NCBI GenBank assembly: GCA_005877535.1
Contig: VBOM01000044.1
Coordinates: 1-5,140, forward strand
DNA: 5,140 nt
Reading direction: 5' to 3'
Source of the DNA: Nitrospirota bacterium
GTDB lineage: Bacteria; Nitrospirota; Nitrospiria; Nitrospirales; Nitrospiraceae
Under the pieces are notes generated by a model. That model saw only the letters and a program-made list of their open reading frames with translations, had not been told where the DNA came from and ran no database searches. Each line of letters opens with the position of its first letter. Position 1 is the stretch's first letter. Both the position numbers and the translations under genes were made by a program. This document shows positions 1 through 4,495 of the stretch, piece after piece.

Positions 1-119
1 CCGGTTAAATGGCCGCTATCATTCTGTTCCAATTCCAGGGTGAGATGCGCACAGAGTTGTGGATCCACTCGCTGTTCCCACTTCGCTCGTAATGCAGCCG
101 CTTGACTCATCGTCATCAT
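1..119 (-). CDS. Small hypothetical protein, 5' end only (runs off left edge)
   Basis: Leftward reading frame starting at the ATG complementary to 117-119 and open to base 1, giving 39 complete codons. It begins MMTMSQAAALRAKWEQ and continues RVDPQLCAHLTLELEQ then NDSGHLTG. An AGGGAG Shine-Dalgarno sequence (complement of 124-129) lies 4 nt before the first ATG and 7 nt before the second (116), so either could be the start. No known domain can be assigned. The pattern Cys-x-His followed by LELE and GHLTG resembles short bacterial proteins that carry a second CxxC pair further on; that would make it a small metal-binding protein, but the decisive part lies outside the window. It follows the broken gene at 158-389 by 38 bp on the same strand, so the two are probably co-transcribed. 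The strong binding site and codon texture support a real gene; function unknown. Confidence 0.6.
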   Translation of the reverse strand, partial: MMTMSQAAALRAKWEQRVDPQLCAHLTLELEQNDSGHLT

Positions 120-157
120 GTGTCTCCCTTATTCGACCCTGAATTATTGAACAGCTC

Positions 158-389
158 CTAACCCTTCAGTTCTAAATCTGTAAAATCTTCCAGGCCTATG
201 TAGGTATGACCGTTCAACGCGATGCGGTTCTCTTCAGCAAATGCTTTTGCGTCAGCAAAGCTATGGAACCTAGCCGCTTTCGATCTCAATAGTGGGGTAT
301 CCATCCAGGGCGATGTAGCAAACGCCGAGGGCTCCCTTCTGCGTGGGGCCAGCGAATATCACAAACAGCGTCTGTTTCGTCTTCGCCAT
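158..389 (-). pseudogene. Small hypothetical protein gene interrupted by a one-base frameshift
   Basis: The ATG complementary to 387-389 is preceded by GGGAGGTG, one of the best ribosome binding sites in the window. The first frame reads MAKTKQTLFVIFAGP, then a GALGVCYIALDGYPTIEIE stretch, and stops at TAG (270-272) after 39 residues. The next frame continues at once with RFHSFADAKAFAEENR, then IALNGHTYIGLEDFT, and ends at TAG (158-160). Removing one A from the AAA run complementary to 278-280 joins the halves as ...IEIEAARFHSF..., a coherent 76-residue protein with no internal stop. The simplest reading is a recent one-base insertion, or a base-calling error in a short homopolymer. Programmed +1 frameshifting at GGC-TAG-G is formally possible, but no prfB-like internal Shine-Dalgarno lies just upstream. 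No named family is recognised. It sits 38 bp before the gene at 119 and overlaps the ORF ending at 359. Confidence 0.7.
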
Positions 390-655
390 ACTTCCCACCT
401 CCCATTGATGGTAGGTTGCGGTGACTCATCGCTCGTCCCGATAAGGCGGAGCTCGGCAAGAACTTGCCTGGTATTACTGAGGTTGCCGAACACGGTGACC
501 TCGGATGGGGCTTGATCAGGATCAACGTGAGCCGTGTATTTGCGGGCCTTGCTCTGCAATCGCTCCACCGGAGAGTCAGAACGATCCTCTTGGACAATCC
601 GATCCTGAACGATCCGCTGTTCCATCACTTGCCCACAGGCCACGCAGGCAGCCAA
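359..655 (-). CDS. Hypothetical protein, about 88-98 aa, possible overlapping gene
   Basis: Open leftward frame with possible starts TTG (655), GTG (643, 628) and ATG (625). None has a convincing Shine-Dalgarno, so the start is unresolved; ATG 625 gives 88 residues. The middle reads like real protein: RIVQDRIVQEDRSDSPVERL, then SKARKYTAHVDPDQAPSEV, then LAELRLIGTSDE. It is hydrophilic, with no signal peptide or membrane segment, and matches no family I recognise. The last ten or so codons (WEVWRRRNRRCL) overlap the ribosome binding site and first codons of the gene starting at 389 and look less protein-like, so the original stop may have been lost. Its 31 bp overlap with the next gene suggests translational coupling if both are real. 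A competing 42-codon frame (704-576, minus) begins with ATG but is shorter. Moderate to low confidence. Confidence 0.42.
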   Translation of the reverse strand: MAACVACGQVMEQRIVQDRIVQEDRSDSPVERLQSKARKYTAHVDPDQAPSEVTVFGNLSNTRQVLAELRLIGTSDESPQPTINGRWEVWRRRNRRCL

Positions 656-702
656 GGTACTCAGCGGTATCCTGCAAGTCCGTTAAGTACCACCATGAAG
701 CC

Positions 703-723
703 ATGACACCGATTGCATGTCAT
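703..723. repeat. Perfect 6 bp inverted repeat ATGACA/TGTCAT
   Basis: ATGACA (703-708) and TGTCAT (718-723) are perfect inverted arms around a 9 nt loop, upstream of the leftward small genes. It could be an operator half-site pair or a small hairpin. A match of this length may be chance; no family can be named. Confidence 0.25.
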
Positions 724-766
724 CGTCTGTCCCCTAGACAGCGTGGAGATCACTTATCTTCCGCTG

Positions 767-798
767 ATTATGTATCGAAACATTAGGAGGCAGGACAA
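767..798 (-). promoter_or_regulatory. Weak candidate sigma-70 promoter for the leftward small genes
   Basis: Read on the minus strand, TTGTCC (complement of 793-798) is followed after 18 nt by TACATA, or after 20 nt by CATAAT (complement of 767-772). CATAAT matches the -10 consensus well but the spacing is long. It lies in the gap upstream of the genes starting at 655, 389 and 119. Offered only as a candidate. Confidence 0.2.
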
Positions 799-871
799 CT
801 AGGCAGAGGCCTGGTTGGACGGAAAAACGCCCTAGGTTGGCAAGGTGACGGAAAGAAGCGTAAGGGACTGA

Positions 872-1789
872 TTACAGGGACACGAGACCGTGGGTGATGG
901 CGTACCTCGTCAACTCGGCGGTCGTATGGAGATCCAGCTGCTCCATGATCTGGGATTTATGGAACTCCACCGTCTTGGGTGAAATCTTGAGGGCGCCAGC
1001 GATCTCCTTTCTTGATCGCCCCTTCGCGACAAGCTGGAGAACTTCGCGTTGGCGAGGGGACAACTCCTCGTCCGCACGCTTTAGCGTCGCAATCTCGTTT
1101 CGCAACTCTTCGATGGTTGTGTTGAATTGGATGGTGCGTTTGTCGATCAACGCTTCTAAGTGATCCGTTAACTTTCTGAGTTCTGTCCTCGTCCGCTTCA
1201 GTTCTGCACTTTCAGCACGCTCCCACATGCACAGCCGCTGCATGAGGGCATGTTGATGGATCCGCACCACATCAGTGATCTCTGTCGCGCCACAGTTCTC
1301 CATCGCGTAGGTACACAGGAGTAGCATCTTGTGTTTCTCAATAGCTTTGTTGAGCAGTTGTTCATATTCGGCGAAGTCATGCCAACTGACTTTGGGGAGC
1401 CTCGCGAAGTTGCCGGTTGCCCTCATCCCGGCATAGCCCCTCGTCAGTGCATGGTTGAGTTTCTCGATCCAACCCGGAACAACCCGTTGGACGTCGAAGT
1501 CTCCGTCTGGGAGGTACCATTTTGTGTGTGGGACGATCTCGATTTGTCCAGCCTGGACATATCGGTGAAAATGAGACACAGCTTGTCTCATAGCTTTTCT
1601 GGCGTCTTTTTCATTCAAGGGGTCCGATGTCAGCCACAGACAAAATTCATGATTCTCCAACCCCGCTTTGAAATACGGAACCAACAGGTTAATCAAGCCG
1701 GCTTTGGTCTGGTAAAACTGGCAGAAGTGCGAGCCCCACGGTGTCTTATCCATACCAGCGATTCCCACCGTTCTCAGCTCTTTCTCCAT
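872..1789 (-). CDS. MEDS-domain LuxR-type transcriptional regulator
   Basis: A 305-residue cytoplasmic regulator with no membrane segment. Residues about 18-185 match the MEDS domain (named for methanogen/methylotroph DcmR sensory domain): WGSHFCQFYQTKAGL at 18-32 with the typical His-x-Cys (H21, C23), then LVPYFKAGLENHEFCLWLTS (36-55) and further cysteines C159 and C166. Residues about 188-242 form a charged helical linker, probably a coiled-coil dimerisation segment. Residues 243-298 are a GerE/LuxR helix-turn-helix: LSPRQREVLQLVAKGRSRKE, then ISPKTVEFHKSQIMEQL. There is no phospho-receiver domain, so activation by ligand or redox through MEDS is more likely than phosphorylation. In DcmR the domain is linked to dichloromethane or C1 signals; the ligand here is unknown. 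The start ATG at 1789 has only a weak binding site. It has its own transcription unit facing away from the plus-strand genes, across a roughly 320 bp gap. Confidence 0.93.
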   Translation of the reverse strand: MEKELRTVGIAGMDKTPWGSHFCQFYQTKAGLINLLVPYFKAGLENHEFCLWLTSDPLNEKDARKAMRQAVSHFHRYVQAGQIEIVPHTKWYLPDGDFDVQRVVPGWIEKLNHALTRGYAGMRATGNFARLPKVSWHDFAEYEQLLNKAIEKHKMLLLCTYAMENCGATEITDVVRIHQHALMQRLCMWERAESAELKRTRTELRKLTDHLEALIDKRTIQFNTTIEELRNEIATLKRADEELSPRQREVLQLVAKGRSRKEIAGALKISPKTVEFHKSQIMEQLDLHTTAELTRYAITHGLVSL

Positions 1790-2109
1790 GTTCTTCTACC
1801 CCACTTAAATTCCAGAATTGACGGTTCGGTTAATGCTGGACGGTGGTTATCCGAAGACCATCACTTCATCATACCTCAACTTCTCCAACCCATCCCACAG
1901 CAATCTCAACGGCAGTCTCTCTCGGTGGGCGTAGACTTGCCCATGTACTCCGCTTGCCGCATGAGATGAGAAAATGGTGTCAGGAACCGTTTCGTCTCGT
2001 CCGCGCGCGGCGCTTACCTCCTGAAATACTGTCATCTCGCCAGTCCTGCAGTTGACGGTTTCTTTCTCGGACGTAGCCTGCCCTCGATCCCCTCTGTGAG
2101 ATCACGCAC
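1790..2109. other. Intergenic gap between divergent genes, containing a repeat copy
   Basis: About 320 bp lie between the regulator start (1789, minus) and the first plus-strand coding sequence (2110). It must contain the regulator promoter, but no clear -35/-10 pair stands out. A 44 bp repeat copy occupies 1967-2010. A minus-strand frame (about 1847-1975) gives the protein-like string RLPLRLLWDGLEKLRYDEV but has no ATG or binding site; it may be a gene remnant. TTGACG (2052-2057) followed after 16 nt by TAGCCT is a weak promoter candidate for the plus-strand genes. Confidence 0.5.
1967..2010 (+). repeat. REP-like repeat copy 1, full 44 bp form
   Basis: Runs from TGAGAAAATGG through GTGTCAGGAACCGTTTCG to TCTCGTCCGCGCGCGG. 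It differs at one base of 44 from the copy at 4423-4466 (T instead of C in the C/TCTCG step). The first half folds as GAAA(A)TGGT against ACCGTTTC around a GTCAGGA loop, with one bulged A and one G-T pair; the second half ends in the palindrome CCGCGCGCGG. It lies in the gap upstream of the damaged membrane protein gene. Confidence 0.85.
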
Positions 2110-2669
2110 ATGAGCGATGAGAAAGTGCTGGAGCGGTCACGTCTTCAAGCAGAACCCACTCCCTCGCCCACGCTCACGAACGGTTCAAGGGTAAGTTATT
2201 TCCAGTTTCGTTGGTCAAGCTTGTGGTGATGCATTTTTGTACATGGGGCGCTTATCAATATTATTAGTTCTATAAGATCTGGCAGTTAATAAGGGAGCGT
2301 GAGCGTGTGGACATCCTGCCATTCTGGAGAACCTGCTTTGCAGTGATTTACTGCTTTCAGCTTTTCGAGAAAAGAGAGGATAGTGGCAAGTTGCTTCACC
2401 TCCGGCAATCCATCTCCTCACGTGTTCTTGCAGGCTCTTGGGTCCTATTATCGGTGCTTTCGATCCTTCCCGATCCCTACTGGTTAGTGACGCTCTTGTC
2501 CATTGTATTTCTTGTGCCAGTCCAGCAGCAAATCAACCGGATCAATGAGCAGTTGGTTCCAGGGCATGATCCGAATAAGCACTTCACCGCCTGGAACTTA
2601 ATGGCTGTAGTCGTGGGAGGCAGTGTGTTTGTTCTGGTTTTAATTGGTACTTTCGTCGTGAGGCGTTGA
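2110..2669 (+). pseudogene. Membrane protein gene broken by a frameshift and an amber codon
   Basis: The coding signal starts at ATG 2110 (MSDEKVLERSRLQAEPTPSP...) and reaches SYF at 2194-2202. One base appears missing in the TTT at 2199-2201: adding a T gives SYFPVSLVKLVVM and moves into the frame used downstream. That frame reads HFCTWGAYQYY, meets TAG at 2265-2267, then continues FYKIWQLIRERERVDILPFW into the open C-terminal part. In relatives I recall this stretch as CTFGLYxLYWFYxNW followed by xIxPFWRxFF, so the TAG sits where Trp is expected (TGG to TAG, one change). Restored length is about 186 residues. The protein would be a multi-pass inner-membrane protein of unknown function, with hydrophobic segments around the lost Trp, after SSRVLAGSWVLL, at WLVTLLSIVFLV and near the C-terminus, plus a conserved-looking NRINEQLVPGHDPN loop. 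Family resemblance is from memory; the frame logic is seen directly. Confidence 0.72.
2307..2669 (+). CDS. Remaining open C-terminal part of the damaged membrane protein (120 aa)
   Basis: This is the part an automatic caller would report: GTG at 2307, AAGGGAG 9 nt upstream, 120 residues. Hydrophobic segments lie near residues 40-53, 58-72 and 97-117; the loop NRINEQLVPGHDPN is at 77-90 and FTAWN at 93-97. The apparent Shine-Dalgarno is more likely just the codons for Ile-Arg-Glu-Arg, since the protein-like sequence continues in frame back past the GTG to the TAG at 2265. If translated from 2307 it would lack the N-terminal hydrophilic region and first membrane segment. It could be a functional truncated protein, but I favour a decaying gene. 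It ends 18 nt before the short ORF at 2688. Confidence 0.5.
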   Translation: MDILPFWRTCFAVIYCFQLFEKREDSGKLLHLRQSISSRVLAGSWVLLSVLSILPDPYWLVTLLSIVFLVPVQQQINRINEQLVPGHDPNKHFTAWNLMAVVVGGSVFVLVLIGTFVVRR

Positions 2670-2670
2670 T

Positions 2671-2679
2671 GAGAGGGGG
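2671..2679 (+). promoter_or_regulatory. Strong Shine-Dalgarno serving the 18-codon ORF, not DedA
   Basis: GAGAGGGGG lies 8 nt before ATG 2688, ideal for that start. It is 15 nt before the in-frame TTG 2695 and 48 nt before the DedA ATG 2728, so it does not fit either DedA start. Confidence 0.5.
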
Positions 2680-2687
2680 TGATAAGT

Positions 2688-2744
2688 ATGGTCTTTGATT
2701 TATACTTACGCCAAGCGAGAGCCTGTCATGGAAACTGGATTTGA
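2688..2744 (+). CDS. Possible 18-residue leader peptide overlapping the DedA start
   Basis: ATG 2688 opens an 18-codon frame, MVFDLYLRQARACHGNWI, ending at TGA 2742-2744. It has the best ribosome binding site in this neighbourhood (GAGAGGGGG, 2671-2679), while the DedA ATG at 2728 has only GCGAGAG nearby. The stop lies 14 nt inside DedA in another frame, a geometry that lets terminating ribosomes reinitiate at 2728. The peptide shows no classical attenuation run of one amino acid. It could be a translational-coupling leader, or chance left between the decayed gene upstream and DedA. No protein-level evidence of its own. Confidence 0.3.
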   Translation: MVFDLYLRQARACHGNWI

Positions 2745-3321
2745 TTGGATCGGACGCTACGGGTATGGAGCGATCTTCGCTCTCCTGATGCTGGGTATCG
2801 TGGGACTCCCGGTTCCAGACGAGACCTTACTCATTTTCGTAGGGTATCTCAGCTTCAAGGGAACGCTGCGCTTAGAGCCGGCGGTGGTGTCTGCTTTCTT
2901 GGGGAGTGTCTGCGGCGTCAGCATCAGTTATGCGCTGGGACGGTTTGTTGGGCTTCCCGCGCTCATTAAGTTTGGTCACTTGATTCACCTTCGCCCCGAA
3001 CACCTGGCCCAGGGGCACCGATGGGTAGAGCGCTGGGGAAAGTATTCTCTTCTCCTGGCCTATTTCATCCCTGGCTTCCGCCATGTTGCGGCACTGGTCA
3101 TGGGCGCGTCACTCCTGAATCCAAAAGTCTTTGCCATGTACGCCTATACCGGGGCGTTGATATGGTCGGGGAGCTTTATCGGATTGGGTTATATCGCCGG
3201 AGAGAAGTGGAATCAGCTTTTTCCGATCCTCCATCGGAACGTGATCGCGGTAATCATTCTGGTGCTGTTCGCACTCGGGAGCGTCATTGCCTTGGTTCTC
3301 ATGCGGCGAACTCCCAGGTAG
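2728..3321 (+). CDS. DedA-family (VTT/SNARE-associated domain) inner membrane protein
   Basis: A 197-residue polytopic protein from ATG 2728 (METGFDWIGRYGYG). Landmarks: a first hydrophobic segment at about 13-28; GLPVPDETLLIFVGYL at 26-41 with the acidic pair D31-E32 characteristic of DedA; SYALGRFVG at 68-76; the re-entrant-loop motif YFIPGFRH at 112-119 with the conserved Pro and R118; MYAYTGALIW at 137-146; GYIAGEKW at 154-161; and a C-terminal membrane helix at about 172-192. DedA proteins act in the inner membrane in lipid carrier or phospholipid recycling and affect proton-motive force, envelope integrity and drug tolerance; the substrate of this one is unknown. Length and domain order are normal for the family. 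An in-frame TTG at 2695 would add 11 residues but is poorly placed for a binding site, so ATG 2728 is preferred. The repeat copy at 3346 follows the stop by 24 nt. Confidence 0.94.
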   Translation: METGFDWIGRYGYGAIFALLMLGIVGLPVPDETLLIFVGYLSFKGTLRLEPAVVSAFLGSVCGVSISYALGRFVGLPALIKFGHLIHLRPEHLAQGHRWVERWGKYSLLLAYFIPGFRHVAALVMGASLLNPKVFAMYAYTGALIWSGSFIGLGYIAGEKWNQLFPILHRNVIAVIILVLFALGSVIALVLMRRTPR

Positions 3322-3345
3322 CGCTCCTTGACTCCTGCCTGGATT

Positions 3346-3386
3346 AGAAAATGGTGTCAGGAACCGTTTCGCCTCGTCCGCGCGCG
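3346..3386 (+). repeat. REP-like repeat copy 2, nearly full form
   Basis: From AGAAAATGG to CCGCGCGCG, identical over 41 bp to the matching part of the copy at 4423-4466; the last G of the palindrome is replaced as the sequence runs into TTTT. Lies between the DedA stop and the DUF202 start. Confidence 0.85.
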
Positions 3387-3416
3387 TTTTCTCTTCTTCG
3401 CCCGGCCTTTTCTCTT
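3387..3416 (+). repeat. Short direct repeat TTTTCTCTT, 21 bp period
   Basis: TTTTCTCTT occurs at 3387-3395 and again at 3408-3416, separated by CTTCGCCCGGCC, directly next to repeat copy 2. This may be a small tandem duplication; too short to assign a role. Confidence 0.4.
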
Positions 3417-3476
3417 GGTCTGTTGAGCTTCGCTCTCTGAAGGGGTATCGTTTCGGCGAGGACTCGCGGATCACCT

Positions 3477-3737
3477 ATGCCCGGGGAATCGGACACACCT
3501 ATTCGAGACCGGCTGGCTCGGCAACGGACTGAGTTGGCGAACGAGCGCACGCTACTGTCATACATCAGGACCGCGCTGGGGTTTTTCATCGTTGGCATTC
3601 CGGCTGTGTGGTGGCTTGAGATGCCCGGCATTCAACTACTGGGTGTGGTGTCGTTGGTGATAGGTCTCGTGTTCTTGGGGGTCTGGGTTCGGCGATTCTT
3701 TTCCGTCAAAGCAGTGATCGATCAACAATCGGACTAG
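3477..3737 (+). CDS. DUF202 (YidH-like) small membrane protein
   Basis: An 86-residue protein. The DUF202 signature is clear: RQRTELANERTLLSYIRTAL at 16-35, followed by GFFIVGIPAVWWLEM and a second hydrophobic segment at about 52-71 (IQLLGVVSLVIGLVFLGVWV), then a basic VRRFFSVK tail. The N-terminal amphipathic helix and two membrane helices match the usual domain; many relatives, such as YidH, are somewhat longer with a third helix. Cellular role is not established for the family; it is an inner membrane protein. ATG 3477 is the only usable start, since the frame is closed upstream at 3438 and no other start codon intervenes. GGCGAGGA sits rather far away (about 14 nt), so translation may be weak. 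The gene is bracketed by repeat copies ending at 3386 and starting at 3751. Confidence 0.9.
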   Translation: MPGESDTPIRDRLARQRTELANERTLLSYIRTALGFFIVGIPAVWWLEMPGIQLLGVVSLVIGLVFLGVWVRRFFSVKAVIDQQSD

Positions 3738-3750
3738 ATGCGGGGATCCT

Positions 3751-3774
3751 CGCCTCGTCCGCGCGCACCGGCTG
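3751..3774 (+). repeat. REP-like repeat copy 3, short form with ACCGGCTG tail
   Basis: CGCCTCGTCCGCGCGC followed by ACCGGCTG. Lacks the AGAAAATGG...CCGTTTCG half. Its 16 bp head and 8 bp tail are both found in the copy at 4345-4382, where 14 further bases separate them. Begins 13 nt after the DUF202 stop. Confidence 0.75.
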
Positions 3775-3809
3775 AAATAGGATCAAAGATTTTGTGAATG
3801 CTCGTCAGT

Positions 3810-3815
3810 GGAGGG
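3810..3815 (+). promoter_or_regulatory. Shine-Dalgarno GGAGGG deciding the start at 3820
   Basis: GGAGGG lies 4 nt before ATG 3820 (GGAGG with 5 nt spacing). It overlaps the in-frame GTG at 3808, which would add four residues, so the GTG cannot use this site. ATG 3820 is therefore preferred. Confidence 0.7.
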
Positions 3816-3819
3816 ATTC

Positions 3820-4293
3820 ATGAACATTCAACAGGCGCCTGTCGCAAAGGCCGAATTGCTCATTCGCAAGCCCCCCGCCGAAGTCTTTGAGGCCTTCGTC
3901 AATCCTGCCATCACGTCCAAGTTCTGGTTCACCAAAAGTAGCGGAAGGCTTGAGACAGGCAAACGCATCCGCTGGGATTGGGACATGTACGGTGTGTCCG
4001 TGCAGGTCCATGTGAAAGCCATCGAGGAGAATAAGCGCATACTCATTGACTGGTCCAATCATGACGCCCCGACAACAGTAGAGTGGATCTTCACGGCACG
4101 AGCCGATCACACGACGTTCGTCAGCGTGACGAACACAGGCTTTAGCGGAGAAGGAGATGAGGTTGTCAAACAGGCGATCGCTTCAACGGAAGGACTTGCG
4201 CTGGTGCTTGCCGGATTAAAGGCGCTTCTTGAGCACAACATCAGCCTGAATCTCGTACCCGATCGTTTCCCCGACGCCATCAAAAAACGTTAA
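3820..4293 (+). CDS. SRPBCC superfamily protein (AHSA1/polyketide cyclase-like)
   Basis: A 157-residue soluble protein of the START/Bet v1-like helix-grip fold. Residues 1-40 hold the usual strand and helix, AELLIRKPPAEVFEAFVNPA then ITSKFWFTKSSG. Residues 41-107 are the beta-sheet region, with LETGKRIRWDWDMYG and a VSVTNTGFSG stretch; 111-142 contain the long C-terminal helix (GDEVVKQAIASTEGLALVLA) that closes the hydrophobic cavity, and NLVPDRFPD is near the end. Length is typical of single-domain AHSA1-like proteins, which in bacteria bind small hydrophobic ligands or act as accessory factors; the ligand cannot be read from sequence. No signal peptide or membrane segment. An isolated gene in the same direction as its neighbours, with repeats on both sides (3751-3774 and 4345 onward). 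The sequence appears intact. Confidence 0.92.
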   Translation: MNIQQAPVAKAELLIRKPPAEVFEAFVNPAITSKFWFTKSSGRLETGKRIRWDWDMYGVSVQVHVKAIEENKRILIDWSNHDAPTTVEWIFTARADHTTFVSVTNTGFSGEGDEVVKQAIASTEGLALVLAGLKALLEHNISLNLVPDRFPDAIKKR

Positions 4294-4344
4294 GAATCGG
4301 CCCTCGCATGCGGTAAGCAAAGGGGTGGGGGAGTCTTTGGTGAA

Positions 4345-4382
4345 CGCCTCGTCCGCGCGCGGAGGCGCTTCCGCACCGGCTG
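4345..4382 (+). repeat. REP-like repeat copy 4, with own 6 bp inverted repeat
   Basis: CGCCTCGTCCGCGCGCGG followed by AGGCGCTTCCGCACCGGCTG. CGCCTC (4345-4350) and GAGGCG (4362-4367) are inverted arms around the GC-rich centre, so the unit can form a hairpin; no T-run follows, so it is not a standard terminator. Shares head and tail with copy 3. Begins 51 nt after the SRPBCC stop. Confidence 0.75.
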
Positions 4383-4422
4383 TTTCTCCATTTAATCAAA
4401 AACTCAGAAAGCGCCCCGAATG

Positions 4423-4466
4423 TGAGAAAATGGTGTCAGGAACCGTTTCGCCTCGTCCGCGCGCGG
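4423..4466 (+). repeat. REP-like repeat copy 5, full 44 bp form
   Basis: TGAGAAAATGG through CCGTTTCG to CCTCGTCCGCGCGCGG; 43 of 44 bases match copy 1 and all 41 shared bases match copy 2. It lies only 40 bp after copy 4, in the same orientation, and 29 nt before the DUF4288 start. Confidence 0.87.
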
Positions 4467-4484
4467 CTATTATCCGATCTGTTC

Positions 4485-4491
4485 TGAGGTG
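4485..4491 (+). promoter_or_regulatory. Shine-Dalgarno TGAGGTG deciding the GTG start at 4496
   Basis: TGAGGTG matches the anti-Shine-Dalgarno well and ends 4 nt before GTG 4496. ATG 4514 has no comparable site, and the upstream start at 4325 would place repeat-encoded residues in the protein. Confidence 0.6.
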
Positions 4492-4495
4492 TCCA

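Larger units (their letters stand above)
656..871. other. Intergenic stretch without a recognised gene
   Basis: Between the regulator stop (872) and the nearest leftward ORF start, no frame gives a convincing protein. The stretch holds a 6 bp inverted repeat (703-723) and a weak leftward promoter candidate (767-798). No U-tract terminator was found after the regulator gene on the minus strand. Confidence 0.6.

Noticed and set aside
576..704. 42-codon minus-strand frame starting MASWWYLTDLQDTAEYLG
   Set aside because: Protein-like at first but it ends soon, has no Shine-Dalgarno, and loses character after about 25 codons. It could be a remnant; not enough support to list.
1331..1969. 212-codon plus-strand ORF opposite the regulator
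   Set aside because: It is antisense to the clear MEDS/LuxR gene for most of its length and its translation has no domain character.
1847..1975. Minus-strand string RLPLRLLWDGLEKLRYDEV
   Set aside because: The only ATG start for the frame lies beyond repeat copy 1, no binding site is present and no family is recognised; at best a gene fragment.
2237..2264. TTGTAC and TATTAT with 16 bp spacing, a good-looking sigma-70 promoter upstream of GTG 2307
   Set aside because: This stretch reads as conserved-looking protein (CTWGAYQYY) of the damaged membrane gene, so the promoter match is probably coding sequence by chance.
2695..2727. TTG 2695 as the DedA start
   Set aside because: The Shine-Dalgarno is 15 nt away and the added residues do not belong to the family; ATG 2728 gives a normal N-terminus.
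4345..4367. GC-rich inverted repeat after the SRPBCC gene as a rho-independent terminator
   Set aside because: No T-run follows the hairpin, and the sequence is explained by the repeat family.
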